A stretch of 64,000 nucleotides of DNA, from assembly GCF_900101885.1 (NCBI RefSeq), contig NZ_FNAN01000005.1, positions 285,533 through 349,532 on the forward strand. Direction: 5' to 3'. Positions 17,185 through 26,241 of this stretch are shown piece after piece (position 1 is the stretch's first letter; the number at the start of each line of letters is the position of its first letter). Source of the DNA: Dyadobacter soli (lineage in GTDB: Bacteria; Bacteroidota; Bacteroidia; Cytophagales; Spirosomataceae). The position numbers and the translations under genes were made by a program. Under the pieces are notes generated by a model. That model was not told the DNA's origin and searched no databases. It was given only the letters and a program-made list of their open reading frames with translations.

Positions 17185-18651
17185 TTAAAACTTCCTGTTC
17201 CACTCTTTCAGCCAGCGTTCGATCACCACTTTGGTTTGGGTAAAGAACTCAACCGCGTGCTTGCCCTGGCCATGAAGGTCGCCATAGAAGCTGTCCTTCC
17301 ACCCCGAGAACGGGAATTGCGCCACCGGAGCGGCCACACCGATATTGATACCGATATTTCCGGCCTCCGCCTCATGACGGAACCGGCGCGCATTCAGGCC
17401 GCTGCTGGTAAAAATGCAGGCCATATTGCCATATTTACCGGAATTGATAAACCGGATCGCCTCTTCAATGGTATTGATATGTACCAGGCTCAATACCGGC
17501 CCGAAAATCTCAGTCGCAGCCAGTTCGCCGTCCAGCGGAATGTCTTCTATTATGGTAGGCGCAATGAAGTTCCCTTTTTCATAGCCATCGACTTTCGCAT
17601 TGCGACCATCCACAAGCACGCGGCCGCCTTCGTGCAAACCTTTGTCGATCAGGCTATGGACACGGGTTTTGCTCTCAGCCGTGATGACTGGTCCCATTTG
17701 CACATCCGAATCTAATCCAAAACCGGTTTTGCGGTTCCGGGCAGACTCTACCAGGCTTTCGGTAATATCCTTGTGTTCGCCCACCGTAATGATCGTAGAA
17801 GCTGCAAGGCACCGCTGACCAGCACAGCCATAAACGCTGTCGATCACGATCTGCGAAGTCATATCGATGTCTGCATCCGGCAGCACGATCACCGGGTTTT
17901 TGGCGCCGCCCTGTGCCTGCACGCGCTTGCCGTTGGCAGAACCTTTGGAATAAACATAGCGGGCCACATTGGAAGAGCCAACGAAGCTAATGCCTTTAAT
18001 AACAGGATGTTCCAGAATGGCATCTACCGTCTCTCTCGCGCCCTGCACGAGGTTCAGCACACCTTTTGGGAGGTCGAGCTGCTCCATTAATGCGACGATC
18101 TTCGTCATCGTCAGCGGCACTTTTTCCGACGGCTTGATAATGTAGCTGTTGCCGCAAGCGAGTGCGTAGGGGAGGAACCAGAACGTAATCATACCCGGGA
18201 AGTTGAACGGTGCAATACACGCGCAGGGGCCCAGCGGCTGGCGGATCATGTATTCGTCGATGCCTTTGGCAATGTCTTCGGAAAACTCGCCCTGGATGAG
18301 CGTCGGCATACCGCAGGCATTTTCCACATTCTCGATCGCGCGCACCATCTCCGCTTTCGCTTCAATGAACGTCTTGCCGGATTCGAGTACGATAGTTCTT
18401 GCGATATCGTCGGCGTTATCTTCGAGTATGGTTTTTAGTTTAAACAAATATTGCACACGCTTCGAAACCGGCGTATTTCTCCATTCCTGAAAACCTTCGT
18501 GGGCAGCTGCGGCGGCATCGGCTACGTCCTGCGCATTGCCGTACGGTACTTTTGCCAGCACTTCCTGCGTGGCGGGGTTCAGCACATCCACCAGATGGTC
18601 GGAATGGCTGTCGACCCAGCGGCCGTTGATGTAATTCTGTAATTTTTCCAT
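17185..18651 (-). CDS. mmsA: CoA-acylating (methyl)malonate-semialdehyde dehydrogenase
   Basis: The protein has 488 residues of the aldehyde dehydrogenase superfamily. The oxyanion Asn150 is in PFNFPGMI and the catalytic Cys281 in GCAGQRC. The branch-specific [15 protein letters not shown] and the C-terminal [23 protein letters not shown] mark the CoA-dependent MmsA/IolA group. In this operon it should turn malonate semialdehyde from the aldolase step into acetyl-CoA and CO2, the role of IolA. It may also serve valine breakdown. It lies 14 bp after iolC. Confidence 0.93.
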   Translation of the reverse strand: MEKLQNYINGRWVDSHSDHLVDVLNPATQEVLAKVPYGNAQDVADAAAAAHEGFQEWRNTPVSKRVQYLFKLKTILEDNADDIARTIVLESGKTFIEAKAEMVRAIENVENACGMPTLIQGEFSEDIAKGIDEYMIRQPLGPCACIAPFNFPGMITFWFLPYALACGNSYIIKPSEKVPLTMTKIVALMEQLDLPKGVLNLVQGARETVDAILEHPVIKGISFVGSSNVARYVYSKGSANGKRVQAQGGAKNPVIVLPDADIDMTSQIVIDSVYGCAGQRCLAASTIITVGEHKDITESLVESARNRKTGFGLDSDVQMGPVITAESKTRVHSLIDKGLHEGGRVLVDGRNAKVDGYEKGNFIAPTIIEDIPLDGELAATEIFGPVLSLVHINTIEEAIRFINSGKYGNMACIFTSSGLNARRFRHEAEAGNIGINIGVAAPVAQFPFSGWKDSFYGDLHGQGKHAVEFFTQTKVVIERWLKEWNRKF

Positions 18652-18665
18652 TTGTATTTTAAAAC

Positions 18666-19673
18666 TTATAATCCTCCGTATCCTTCCGTAAATGCCATAA
18701 CCTCGTCGTAAGAAGGCATGAAATTGGCGCAGCCTTCACGCGTGACGATGATCGCTCCGCAGGCATTGCCCATTCGCACACTTTTGTAGAGATCCCAGCC
18801 GCGCAACAGCCCGAACGAGAAGCCCGCACAAAAAGCGTCACCGGCCCCAAGCACATTCAAAACTTCCACCGGGAACCCAGGTACTTTAACTTCCTCCTTA
18901 CCCGGCTGAAAAATGGACGCACCATCTTTACCGCGCTTCACCACCAGTGTCTCCACGCCGGAACGCAGAATTTCACTAATCGCATTCTCGATATTTCCGC
19001 GGATTTCAGGCGCCGATATTTGCTGGTGTTTGATCAAAAGCTGTTCTTTATCAGTCAAAAACGTAGCGAGAATTTCTTCCTCAGTCCCCACTACAATGTT
19101 AAAACTACCCAAAGCCGCACGGATGGTCACACCAAATGCGCGGGGATCAAACCACTGGTCGGCGCGGAAATCGATGTCGAGCAGGCGGGTAACGCCGTTC
19201 TTTTTCGCCAATTCCAATGCATAAAACATCGCGGTACGGCTCGGGTCCTTGCTGAATGCGGTCCCGGAGAACGCCGCGGCCTTAAAATCCTGGAACGGTA
19301 GGGCGGATACGTGGTCGATATTCAGGTTGATATCCGCGCAGTTTTCGCGGTAGTAAACCAGTGGAAAGCGGTCGGGCGGCTCGATGCCGAGTACGACAGC
19401 CGAGCTGCGCGTTCCTTCGATGACCGTCACCCATTCTGTGATAATGCCTTCGTTGTCCAGGAAATGCTTGATGAAATTCCCCACCTGATCGTTGCCGATA
19501 CCGGTGAGAATGGCCGTTTCCAGGCCCAGCCGGCGGCTTCCCGTGGCGATATTGAGCGGGCACCCGCCCACAAATGCATTGAATGCCTCGATTTTTTCAA
19601 AAGGGCTGCCCACGTTGGCCGAGTAGAGGTCAATGGACGAGCGGCCAAGGGTAAGTAGATCGTATTTGCGCAT
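18666..19673 (-). CDS. iolC: 5-Dehydro-2-deoxygluconokinase
   Basis: The protein has 335 residues of the PfkB sugar-kinase family. The N-terminal GRSSIDLYS and [16 protein letters not shown] form the substrate side, and the C-terminal ATP/anion-hole motif GAGDAF contains the catalytic Asp279. GRSSIDLY with GGCPLN is typical of IolC. It phosphorylates 5-dehydro-2-deoxy-gluconate for the following aldolase. It lies 21 bp after iolB and 14 bp before mmsA. Confidence 0.94.
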   Translation of the reverse strand: MRKYDLLTLGRSSIDLYSANVGSPFEKIEAFNAFVGGCPLNIATGSRRLGLETAILTGIGNDQVGNFIKHFLDNEGIITEWVTVIEGTRSSAVVLGIEPPDRFPLVYYRENCADINLNIDHVSALPFQDFKAAAFSGTAFSKDPSRTAMFYALELAKKNGVTRLLDIDFRADQWFDPRAFGVTIRAALGSFNIVVGTEEEILATFLTDKEQLLIKHQQISAPEIRGNIENAISEILRSGVETLVVKRGKDGASIFQPGKEEVKVPGFPVEVLNVLGAGDAFCAGFSFGLLRGWDLYKSVRMGNACGAIIVTREGCANFMPSYDEVMAFTEGYGGL

Positions 19674-19694
19674 GTTAATGGTTGTTTGAAACGC

Positions 19695-20558
19695 CTATCC
19701 GTTCATTTCAGCGGTGACGATCGGTAATCTCGGGTCGGCGCCTTTCCAGCTGCCGTAAATCCAGTCGTGGTCGGGGTCGGATGTATTGGCTAGCGACTGG
19801 TCGCTCCCAGCCAGGAAATTGAGGTAATACACATTGTAGCCGTGGCCAGCCACCACCGGGTGATAGCCCTTCGGGACTAGTACGGCCTCGTTGTTTTTCA
19901 CACGGACGATCTCGTCCAGCGAACGGTCTTCGGTATAAACCTGCTGAATGGCGTAGCCTTGCGGTTTGTCGATTTTGTAGAAATAGATTTCTTCGAGATT
20001 CGCTTCGAGCAACGTGCCGTCATCGGCAACCTTGCGCTCGTCGTGCTTGTGCGCGGGGAAGGAGCTCCAATTGCCCGACGGCGTGTACACTTCCACGCAG
20101 ACGATCTTGTGGCATCCGAAGCCCGGTTCGAGCAGGCTGTTGATCTGGCGGTTGGCATTGTCTCCCCCGCGGTATTCGATCGCCGCTTCCTCGGGGCGTT
20201 TCATGCGCGGCGGATGATCTTCGTCGGACAACACCTTGCAAATTGCAATGTCGGTGCCGGGCGATTGCGCGGTGAGTACGAACGGCGTCCGGCGCGAAAG
20301 GTACATTGCGTGGCCGATCCCGCTGAACACGTCTTTCCGGCCATTACCCGTTTCCCAGACCTGCCCGGCGGCTTCCACTTTGAAATTTCCGCCCAGCAAT
20401 GCGAAGCAATATTCATAATCGCCCGTATCTCCCACGATTTGTTCGCCTGCTTCCAGTATTTTAGCTTCGAAGTTCAGGTACGTCCAGCCAGCCTGTTCGG
20501 CGGTGAGGGAATGATAGGTCTTGTCGTGTGTTCGGGGCTTGATCAGCAGGTTACTCAT
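19695..20558 (-). CDS. iolB: 5-Deoxy-glucuronate isomerase
   Basis: The start at 20558 gives 287 residues beginning MSNLLIKPRTHD. A longer frame has an unconvincing 18-residue extension through the promoter region. This bicupin protein has the conserved metal-ligand segment SSFPAHKHDERK, and VLVPKGYHPVVAGHGYNVYYLNFLAG in the second cupin. It isomerises 5-deoxy-glucuronate to 5-dehydro-2-deoxy-gluconate. It is the first gene of the iol operon, and a LacI-type operator lies about 78-92 bp upstream. Confidence 0.94.
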   Translation of the reverse strand: MSNLLIKPRTHDKTYHSLTAEQAGWTYLNFEAKILEAGEQIVGDTGDYEYCFALLGGNFKVEAAGQVWETGNGRKDVFSGIGHAMYLSRRTPFVLTAQSPGTDIAICKVLSDEDHPPRMKRPEEAAIEYRGGDNANRQINSLLEPGFGCHKIVCVEVYTPSGNWSSFPAHKHDERKVADDGTLLEANLEEIYFYKIDKPQGYAIQQVYTEDRSLDEIVRVKNNEAVLVPKGYHPVVAGHGYNVYYLNFLAGSDQSLANTSDPDHDWIYGSWKGADPRLPIVTAEMNG

Positions 20559-20635
20559 TGTGGTAAATCCATTACATTTGCACAATGATAGTGTTGTATA
20601 AATTAAACACAAAATGTAAATATGTTAATATCGAA

Positions 20636-20650
20636 TGCAAACGTTTGAAA
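20636..20650. promoter_or_regulatory. LacI-family operator between iolB and the regulator gene
   Basis: TGCAAACGTTTGAAA contains the palindrome CAAACGTTTG at 20638-20647, with the central CG typical of LacI-family operators. It lies 35-49 bp before the LacI start and 78-92 bp before iolB, so it can control both directions. The identical 15-mer occurs twice upstream of susC. Confidence 0.8.
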
Positions 20651-20684
20651 AAATTTCAAAGATTTAATTGCTATATTCCAACTC

Positions 20685-21716
20685 ATGAATTCCTCACGTC
20701 CTGTTACGATTAAAGACATTGCACGCCGTTTCCGGTGCTCCCCATCCACCGTTTCCCGGGCGTTGAACGACCATCCGGCCATCAATGAAGACACCCGCAA
20801 AAACATCCAGGAATACGCCAAGGAGGTAGGTTACCAGCGCAATGAAGTGTCGCTGAGCCTGCTCAACAAAAAGACTGCATCCCTAGGGGTGGTAGTACCG
20901 ACGATCAGTAATTATTACGAAACCGCGGTCATCGAAGGCCTGCACACTGTGTTACAACCTATGGGTTACACACTCAACATCTGCGTGACCAATGAGAGCT
21001 ACCTGCTCGAAAAGGAATCGCTTTCCAAACTGCTCTCCAACCGGACGGAAGGGATATTTCTCTCAGTTTCCCAGGAAACTTACGACGCCGGTTACTACGA
21101 GCACCTCGAAAACGTGATCCAGCGCAAAACACCCCTCATTTTCATTGACCGTGAATACGAGGATTTCGAAACCAGCCGCGCCACGGTGGACGATTACCAC
21201 GGCGCATTCGCAGCCGTAGAGCATTTGATATCAATCGGTTATAAGCAAATCGCGCATTTGAAGGGCCCGAACGGCCTCACCGTTTCCGAACAGCGTTTCA
21301 AGGGGTATATCAATTGTTTGAAAAAACACAACATGCCCATTCGCGAAGAGTTGATCCTCAATACCAATTTCAATGTGGAAAGCGCCATTCTCCCCACCAA
21401 GCGCCTGCTCGAACTCGCTTCTCCGCCCGATGCGATCTTCGGAGTGAACGACCAGGTGGCCATCGGTGCCATGCGCGTCGCGAAGGACAAAGGCCTCCGT
21501 ATTCCGCAGGATATCGGGCTCGTCGGTTTCGATAATTCGCCGATTTCGGCTTACACATTTCCATCGCTCACTACCGTGCACCGGCCGGGCCGGAAGATCG
21601 GTATGGAGGCTTCGCGCTTGTTTCTCAATCAGTTGAATGGCTCAGGGGATTTTGCGCCGGAGAGCATTGTATTGCCGTCGGAGCTGGTGATCCGGGAGTC
21701 TTCGCTGCGGATTTAG
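20685..21716 (+). CDS. LacI-family transcriptional regulator of the iol region
   Basis: The protein has 343 residues. The N-terminal helix-turn-helix and hinge helix is VTIKDIARRFRCSPSTVSRALNDHPAINEDTRKNI. It is followed by a periplasmic-binding-like effector domain (SLGVVVPTISNYYETAVIEG ... PDAIFGVNDQVAIGAMRVAKDKG) and the C-terminal GFDNSPISAYTFPSLTTV. It is divergent from the iol operon with an operator between them, so it most likely senses inositol or a pathway intermediate and controls the operon and itself. The identical operators before susC suggest a second target. Confidence 0.92.
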   Translation: MNSSRPVTIKDIARRFRCSPSTVSRALNDHPAINEDTRKNIQEYAKEVGYQRNEVSLSLLNKKTASLGVVVPTISNYYETAVIEGLHTVLQPMGYTLNICVTNESYLLEKESLSKLLSNRTEGIFLSVSQETYDAGYYEHLENVIQRKTPLIFIDREYEDFETSRATVDDYHGAFAAVEHLISIGYKQIAHLKGPNGLTVSEQRFKGYINCLKKHNMPIREELILNTNFNVESAILPTKRLLELASPPDAIFGVNDQVAIGAMRVAKDKGLRIPQDIGLVGFDNSPISAYTFPSLTTVHRPGRKIGMEASRLFLNQLNGSGDFAPESIVLPSELVIRESSLRI

Positions 21717-21819
21717 CAAATTCTTTTTTGTAGAAATAAAATAGAAGGTAACTGCCAGATACTTTGAGAAAATATCAATAATTTCGGTGATCTGTAACTC
21801 TTCTATCTGATTTATTAAC

Positions 21820-24465
21820 TTGACTTTTACATTCCCTTCAATCCGACTTTTCCTGTCTGTATTGTGTGTGCTTGCTATGTGCGTGAGCGAACTTCGGGCA
21901 GTTCCTTCCATTGGCATCAAGCCTGTTCCTTCATGGGTGATCCCGGTAACGCCGGGCGGGAAGGCGCCCTCGGCCAAGGATTTTTCAGGGGGATATTATC
22001 TTACTTTTGTCGACAAGCAGGTCAACCTGGCCGCGAAGACTACTTACAAGCGTTTCGTAAGGCAAATCGTTTCGGAAAGCGGGATTCAGAACGGCTCGGA
22101 GATTTCGGTTACATTCGATCCGGCCTACGAGCGGGTGGATTTCCATGAAGTGACTGTCTGGCGGGCCGGGCAGCGCATTGCTCATTTGAATCAGGGGGAT
22201 TTCAAGGTGATGCCAGTGGAATCTGAGCGGCAGCGGTTTATTTATAACGGCTACCATTCCGCCTCGCTGGTGTTGAAGGACATCCGCAAAGGCGACCGGA
22301 TCGACGTGGCTTATTCGACAATCGGCTGGAACCCGGTTTTTATGAATAAATATTCCGATTTGATGTATTTCAATGCATATGACTACATCTCGCATATCCA
22401 CAACTCCATTCTTGCACCTGTTGGAAGAGTACTGTATTTCAAGGATTTCAATAAACCTCCTTTAGGAAATGCCCGGAACGTCGGCGGAAATACGCTCTAC
22501 GAATGGGATACACGTAATGTAAAAAAGAATTCCTACGACGACTATGTACCCGGATGGTATGAGAAAGAGCCGTCGGTGCAGGTAACCGAATTCGGGACCT
22601 GGAAGGAAGTTACCGATTGGGGGCTCAATTTCTACCAGGTACCAGCACCCTCGGGAGCTTTGAAAGCAAAGGTAGAGGAGTGGAAAGCACAAAGTGAGAG
22701 CACACTGGAATTCATCGGAAAGGCGGTTCGCTTTGTGCAGGATGAGATTCGCTACCTGGGCATTGAAACCGGTGAAAATTCCCATCGGCCGCACAAGCCG
22801 GAAGAGGTATTTGCCCAACGATATGGCGATTGTAAAGATAAGGCATTCCTGCTATGCGCCATTTTACGATCGAATGACATTGAATGTGACCCGGTTCTGG
22901 TCGATTCGTACAAACGCTCGCATGTGGCGGATTATCTGCCTTCTCCTTCGGATTTCAATCACGTGATCGCCCGTGTGCGTGTGCAGGAGAAGAGCGCTAA
23001 GGACAATGAAACCAGTTTCGCATTCATTGATGCCACAATGGCTTTGCAGGGCGGTGCAGTTCCGCAAATGTATTGCCCGCCTTACGGAAAAGGCTTGCTC
23101 CTCAAAAGCGGTCAGACGCAGCTGGTCACGATCCCGGACCATAATGCCGGTAATATCGACATCGTGGAGGATATCTATCTGCCAGCGACCGGTGATTCTA
23201 GTGCGAAAGGCAGGATACAAGTGAAAACGGCCTATTACAAAGGCGATGCGGACGATTTTCGGGCACAATTTCAGCAAGGGCATGTGTCGGAACTGGAAGA
23301 GAATTATCTCAATTTTTATAAGGACCTTTTCAAACACGCCGGGGTGGAGTCCACGGATACGCTCGAATACTATGACCAGCGCGAAGGCAACAGCTTTTCA
23401 CTCGTAGAGCGGTATGCGCTTAAAAATCCCTGGAAGCTCGATAGCACGACTAACAAGTTCTATTTCGACGTCTTTGGCAAAACCCTCTACACCACGCTGA
23501 CCATTTTGCCGGGCCGCCCCAGGAAAGACCCGATTTTGCTTAAATTCCCAAACGACCAGAGCTACATTATTAACGTCCATATGCCGGATGCGTGGACCAT
23601 TACCCAGGATAAGTGGGAGATCAAGCGCGGTTCGTACGTTATCAGTTTTGAATCGAGATACCTTCCCGAGGAATACACCTGGCAGCTCAAATACCATTTT
23701 AAAACACTGAAAGACCATGTGCCGGTGACCGAAGCCAAGCAGTACAAGGCGGATATCGACAAGCTGGTTGAAAATCTCGAATATCAGTTAACGGAGCCGA
23801 AATCCGTCGGCGGGTTTGAGGTATCCGACATCAATGGCTGGATGGTGGGGCTATTGATTGTCGCCGTGATATTCACAATCAACTTTTTCAGACGATTGTA
23901 CCGCTATTCACCGGGGTACCGGCACTACCACGAGCCGGGTATAGAATTGAGCAGCTGGTTGATTTTTCTGGCGATAGGTATTGGATTTCAGCCGCTTACC
24001 CTGTTGTTTCAACTTATTGGCCAGCAACTGCCGGCCTACGTTTCATTGATCCACTGGAACGCGCTCGAACCCAGGGGTATATTGATTTCGACGGCTTACC
24101 GTGCGGTGCTGGTCTTTGAGTTGTGTTTTAATGTCGGGATGGTCGGGTACGCCGTGCTGGTTGCTGTTTTGTTCTTCAAAAAGCGGGATTCTTTTCCGAA
24201 ACTTTATATCTACTACCTGGGGATCAACCTGTCGGGTGCCATTCTGGACGCCTGTGCAAGCTACGCATTGGCAGGCGATTTACTTGGTGGCGAGTTCAAC
24301 GAAACCATCGCCACGATAGGCCGGTCGATGTTTTACTCCGCAATTTGGATCCCGTACCTGATCAAATCTTCGCGCGTGCAGCGCACATTTGTGAATACCT
24401 ACGGCGACCTGCCCGCAGAAAAAGAACTGAGCGAAGGTGCAGAAGTAGCAGAGCCTTTGGAATAG
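21820..24465 (+). CDS. DUF3857/transglutaminase-like membrane protein with DUF2569-like tail
   Basis: The protein has 881 residues and a TTG start, chosen because it supplies a full signal peptide (1-27, ending LRA). Any ATG further in would cut it. The DUF3857 domain (about 60-270) is followed by a transglutaminase-like core with Cys338 (YGDCKDKAF), His381 (FNHVIA) and Asp404 (FIDATM), so the triad is intact. After a beta-rich part come a membrane helix (about 678-695) and a four-helix membrane region (about 710-850) like DUF2569 (ELSSWLIFLAIGIGFQPLTLLF). It is likely an envelope protein acting on peptides or amides outside the cytoplasm; reaction unknown. The downstream genes are convergent. 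Confidence 0.8.
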   Translation: MTFTFPSIRLFLSVLCVLAMCVSELRAVPSIGIKPVPSWVIPVTPGGKAPSAKDFSGGYYLTFVDKQVNLAAKTTYKRFVRQIVSESGIQNGSEISVTFDPAYERVDFHEVTVWRAGQRIAHLNQGDFKVMPVESERQRFIYNGYHSASLVLKDIRKGDRIDVAYSTIGWNPVFMNKYSDLMYFNAYDYISHIHNSILAPVGRVLYFKDFNKPPLGNARNVGGNTLYEWDTRNVKKNSYDDYVPGWYEKEPSVQVTEFGTWKEVTDWGLNFYQVPAPSGALKAKVEEWKAQSESTLEFIGKAVRFVQDEIRYLGIETGENSHRPHKPEEVFAQRYGDCKDKAFLLCAILRSNDIECDPVLVDSYKRSHVADYLPSPSDFNHVIARVRVQEKSAKDNETSFAFIDATMALQGGAVPQMYCPPYGKGLLLKSGQTQLVTIPDHNAGNIDIVEDIYLPATGDSSAKGRIQVKTAYYKGDADDFRAQFQQGHVSELEENYLNFYKDLFKHAGVESTDTLEYYDQREGNSFSLVERYALKNPWKLDSTTNKFYFDVFGKTLYTTLTILPGRPRKDPILLKFPNDQSYIINVHMPDAWTITQDKWEIKRGSYVISFESRYLPEEYTWQLKYHFKTLKDHVPVTEAKQYKADIDKLVENLEYQLTEPKSVGGFEVSDINGWMVGLLIVAVIFTINFFRRLYRYSPGYRHYHEPGIELSSWLIFLAIGIGFQPLTLLFQLIGQQLPAYVSLIHWNALEPRGILISTAYRAVLVFELCFNVGMVGYAVLVAVLFFKKRDSFPKLYIYYLGINLSGAILDACASYALAGDLLGGEFNETIATIGRSMFYSAIWIPYLIKSSRVQRTFVNTYGDLPAEKELSEGAEVAEPLE

Positions 24466-24487
24466 TAATGTTGTTTAAAACAAAACA

Positions 24488-24520
24488 AAAAGCCGGTCAG
24501 ACTACTCCGACCGGCTTTTA
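24488..24520. terminator. Bidirectional terminator
   Basis: An 11-bp stem AAAAGCCGGTC / GACCGGCTTTT with a 10-nt loop lies between convergent genes, 22 bp past one stop and 16 bp before the susD stop. Confidence 0.88.
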
Positions 24521-24536
24521 TTTGTGTACTCAAATA

Positions 24537-26231
24537 TCAATACCCATCATTCTGCTGCAAATACCCCGGTAAATTCGAGGCGCCGTCGATGGCGGTTTGC
24601 GGGATCGGGAAGATGCGTTTCTTCACGTCGGCGTTAGTTTTTTCGGTCCATTTGCCTTCGTATTTGCCGAAACGGATCATGTCCGGGCGGCGGAGCATTT
24701 CCCAGTAGAATTCGAAACCGCGTTCGCGGAAAAGCAGGTCGAGGTTCATGCTCGTGAGCGCGGGTGGTGCGAGTGTTTTCGTGCGCGAGGCGCGTACGAG
24801 GTTTACGTCGGCCAGGGCCCCGGCTGCGTCGTTGCCTTTGCGGAGTTTTGCTTCGGCACGCATCATGTAGATGTCCGCCAGACGTGCAATCACGATGTCG
24901 GCCTCGCCGCGGTTACGGCCCGTGTTCGACTTGTTGCTGAACTCGTATTTCTCCACGCGGTAGCCGGTGTTGTAGTTGCTGCCCGCGGTGGTAAAGTCGA
25001 TCATTTCGGAGAAGCTTACGGGCAAGTCAGCACGGTTACGCGTCAGGTAGGTTAGCTTTCCTACTTTCAGCTTGCCGTCGGGGCAGCGGAGGAATGCGCC
25101 ATTCACGCGCAATGCGCCATACTGCTGGCCTCTCAGGATGCCGCGGTTAATCTTGTAGTCGGCGTCGGCCAAACAAGTATCGGCAGCATTGGTGTAAACA
25201 GACATGTTTTGCTGGTAAAACCGCGGGTCACGCGAAGGATCGACGGCGCCATATGCCTGCACCCAGGTCTGGTAGAAATCGGAGGTAACGCCCGGGCCGT
25301 CGGTACCATTCGCCTGCGGAAATTCTGCTAATGGGAACTGGTCGCCGGAGATCGAGAAGTAGGCCATCCGGTTATGTCCGTTCAATTCGGCGCGCTGGTC
25401 AACGGCAAAGATGAGCTCGTCGTTGGTATGATTGTCGTTCCCGAAGATCGCGAAATAGTCAGACGAAAGTTTAGCCTGGCCGGAGTTGATCACCTTGTCG
25501 GTGTACTGGATTACCTTATCCATATCCTCGGCTTTGAAATCGAATGTCGTGCCGTAAATGTTGCGGTACACGGCTGCATTCAGGTTTAGGCGTGCCAGCA
25601 AGCTCCAAACCGCGGCCTGGTTCAACCGGCCCGGTCCTACGGCCGATTTGGGCTGCAATACCGGCTCGACAGCCAGGAATTCGCTTTCGATGTATTTCAC
25701 AGCCTCGTCGCCACGGATGATTTTCGAGGTAGTTCCCGGATCATCCTTCACAAACACAATGCCGAACAAATCCAGCAACACCATATTGTAGTAAGCACGC
25801 ATACCACGGGCCTCGGCGGTGTATAGCGCCACATTCGGGGATGTAGCGGTTTTGAGCCCTTCGATAGCCGTGATGCACCGCGAGATAGACTGTACCAGCT
25901 GGTTCCACGTGTTGTTCACGTTCGGGTCCGTGCTGGTGGTGTTGTGCGCGTGCAATGCGAGGTAAATACCATTGTCGCCCCAGTCGGTGCCGCCGCGGTA
26001 GGGGAGAATGGCCTCGTCGGTGGAAATTTCCTGCAATGCAAAATAGGTGGTATGCTGGAAAAGGTTGGGTAGCAATGCATAAGTAGGTGCCAGCAGCCCG
26101 TTTACGGTTTCTTCTTCTGAAAGTTTCACGCTCAGCGTTTCGTCCAGCACTTGCTCTTTCAGGTCGGTACAGGCGTTGCTGAGCATGAGCAGGCCGGTTA
26201 CCGCGAATATGGTTGATAGTTTCTTCTTCAT
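24537..26231 (-). CDS. SusD/RagB-family nutrient-binding outer-membrane lipoprotein
   Basis: The protein has 564 residues with lipobox Cys21 (LMLSNAC). The helical TPR-like SusD fold is shown by an N-terminal ...EEETVNGLLAPTYALL, the mid GRLNQAAVWSLLARLNLNAAVYRN and the C-terminal RLADIYMMRAEAKLRKGNDAAGALADVNLVRASR with LLFRERGFEFYWEMLRRPDMIRFG. It caps the SusC channel and binds the imported compound at the cell surface. It starts 10 bp after the susC stop, in one operon. No glycoside hydrolase is adjacent. Confidence 0.94.
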   Translation of the reverse strand: MKKKLSTIFAVTGLLMLSNACTDLKEQVLDETLSVKLSEEETVNGLLAPTYALLPNLFQHTTYFALQEISTDEAILPYRGGTDWGDNGIYLALHAHNTTSTDPNVNNTWNQLVQSISRCITAIEGLKTATSPNVALYTAEARGMRAYYNMVLLDLFGIVFVKDDPGTTSKIIRGDEAVKYIESEFLAVEPVLQPKSAVGPGRLNQAAVWSLLARLNLNAAVYRNIYGTTFDFKAEDMDKVIQYTDKVINSGQAKLSSDYFAIFGNDNHTNDELIFAVDQRAELNGHNRMAYFSISGDQFPLAEFPQANGTDGPGVTSDFYQTWVQAYGAVDPSRDPRFYQQNMSVYTNAADTCLADADYKINRGILRGQQYGALRVNGAFLRCPDGKLKVGKLTYLTRNRADLPVSFSEMIDFTTAGSNYNTGYRVEKYEFSNKSNTGRNRGEADIVIARLADIYMMRAEAKLRKGNDAAGALADVNLVRASRTKTLAPPALTSMNLDLLFRERGFEFYWEMLRRPDMIRFGKYEGKWTEKTNADVKKRIFPIPQTAIDGASNLPGYLQQNDGY

Positions 26232-26241
26232 GGGTCAATAA

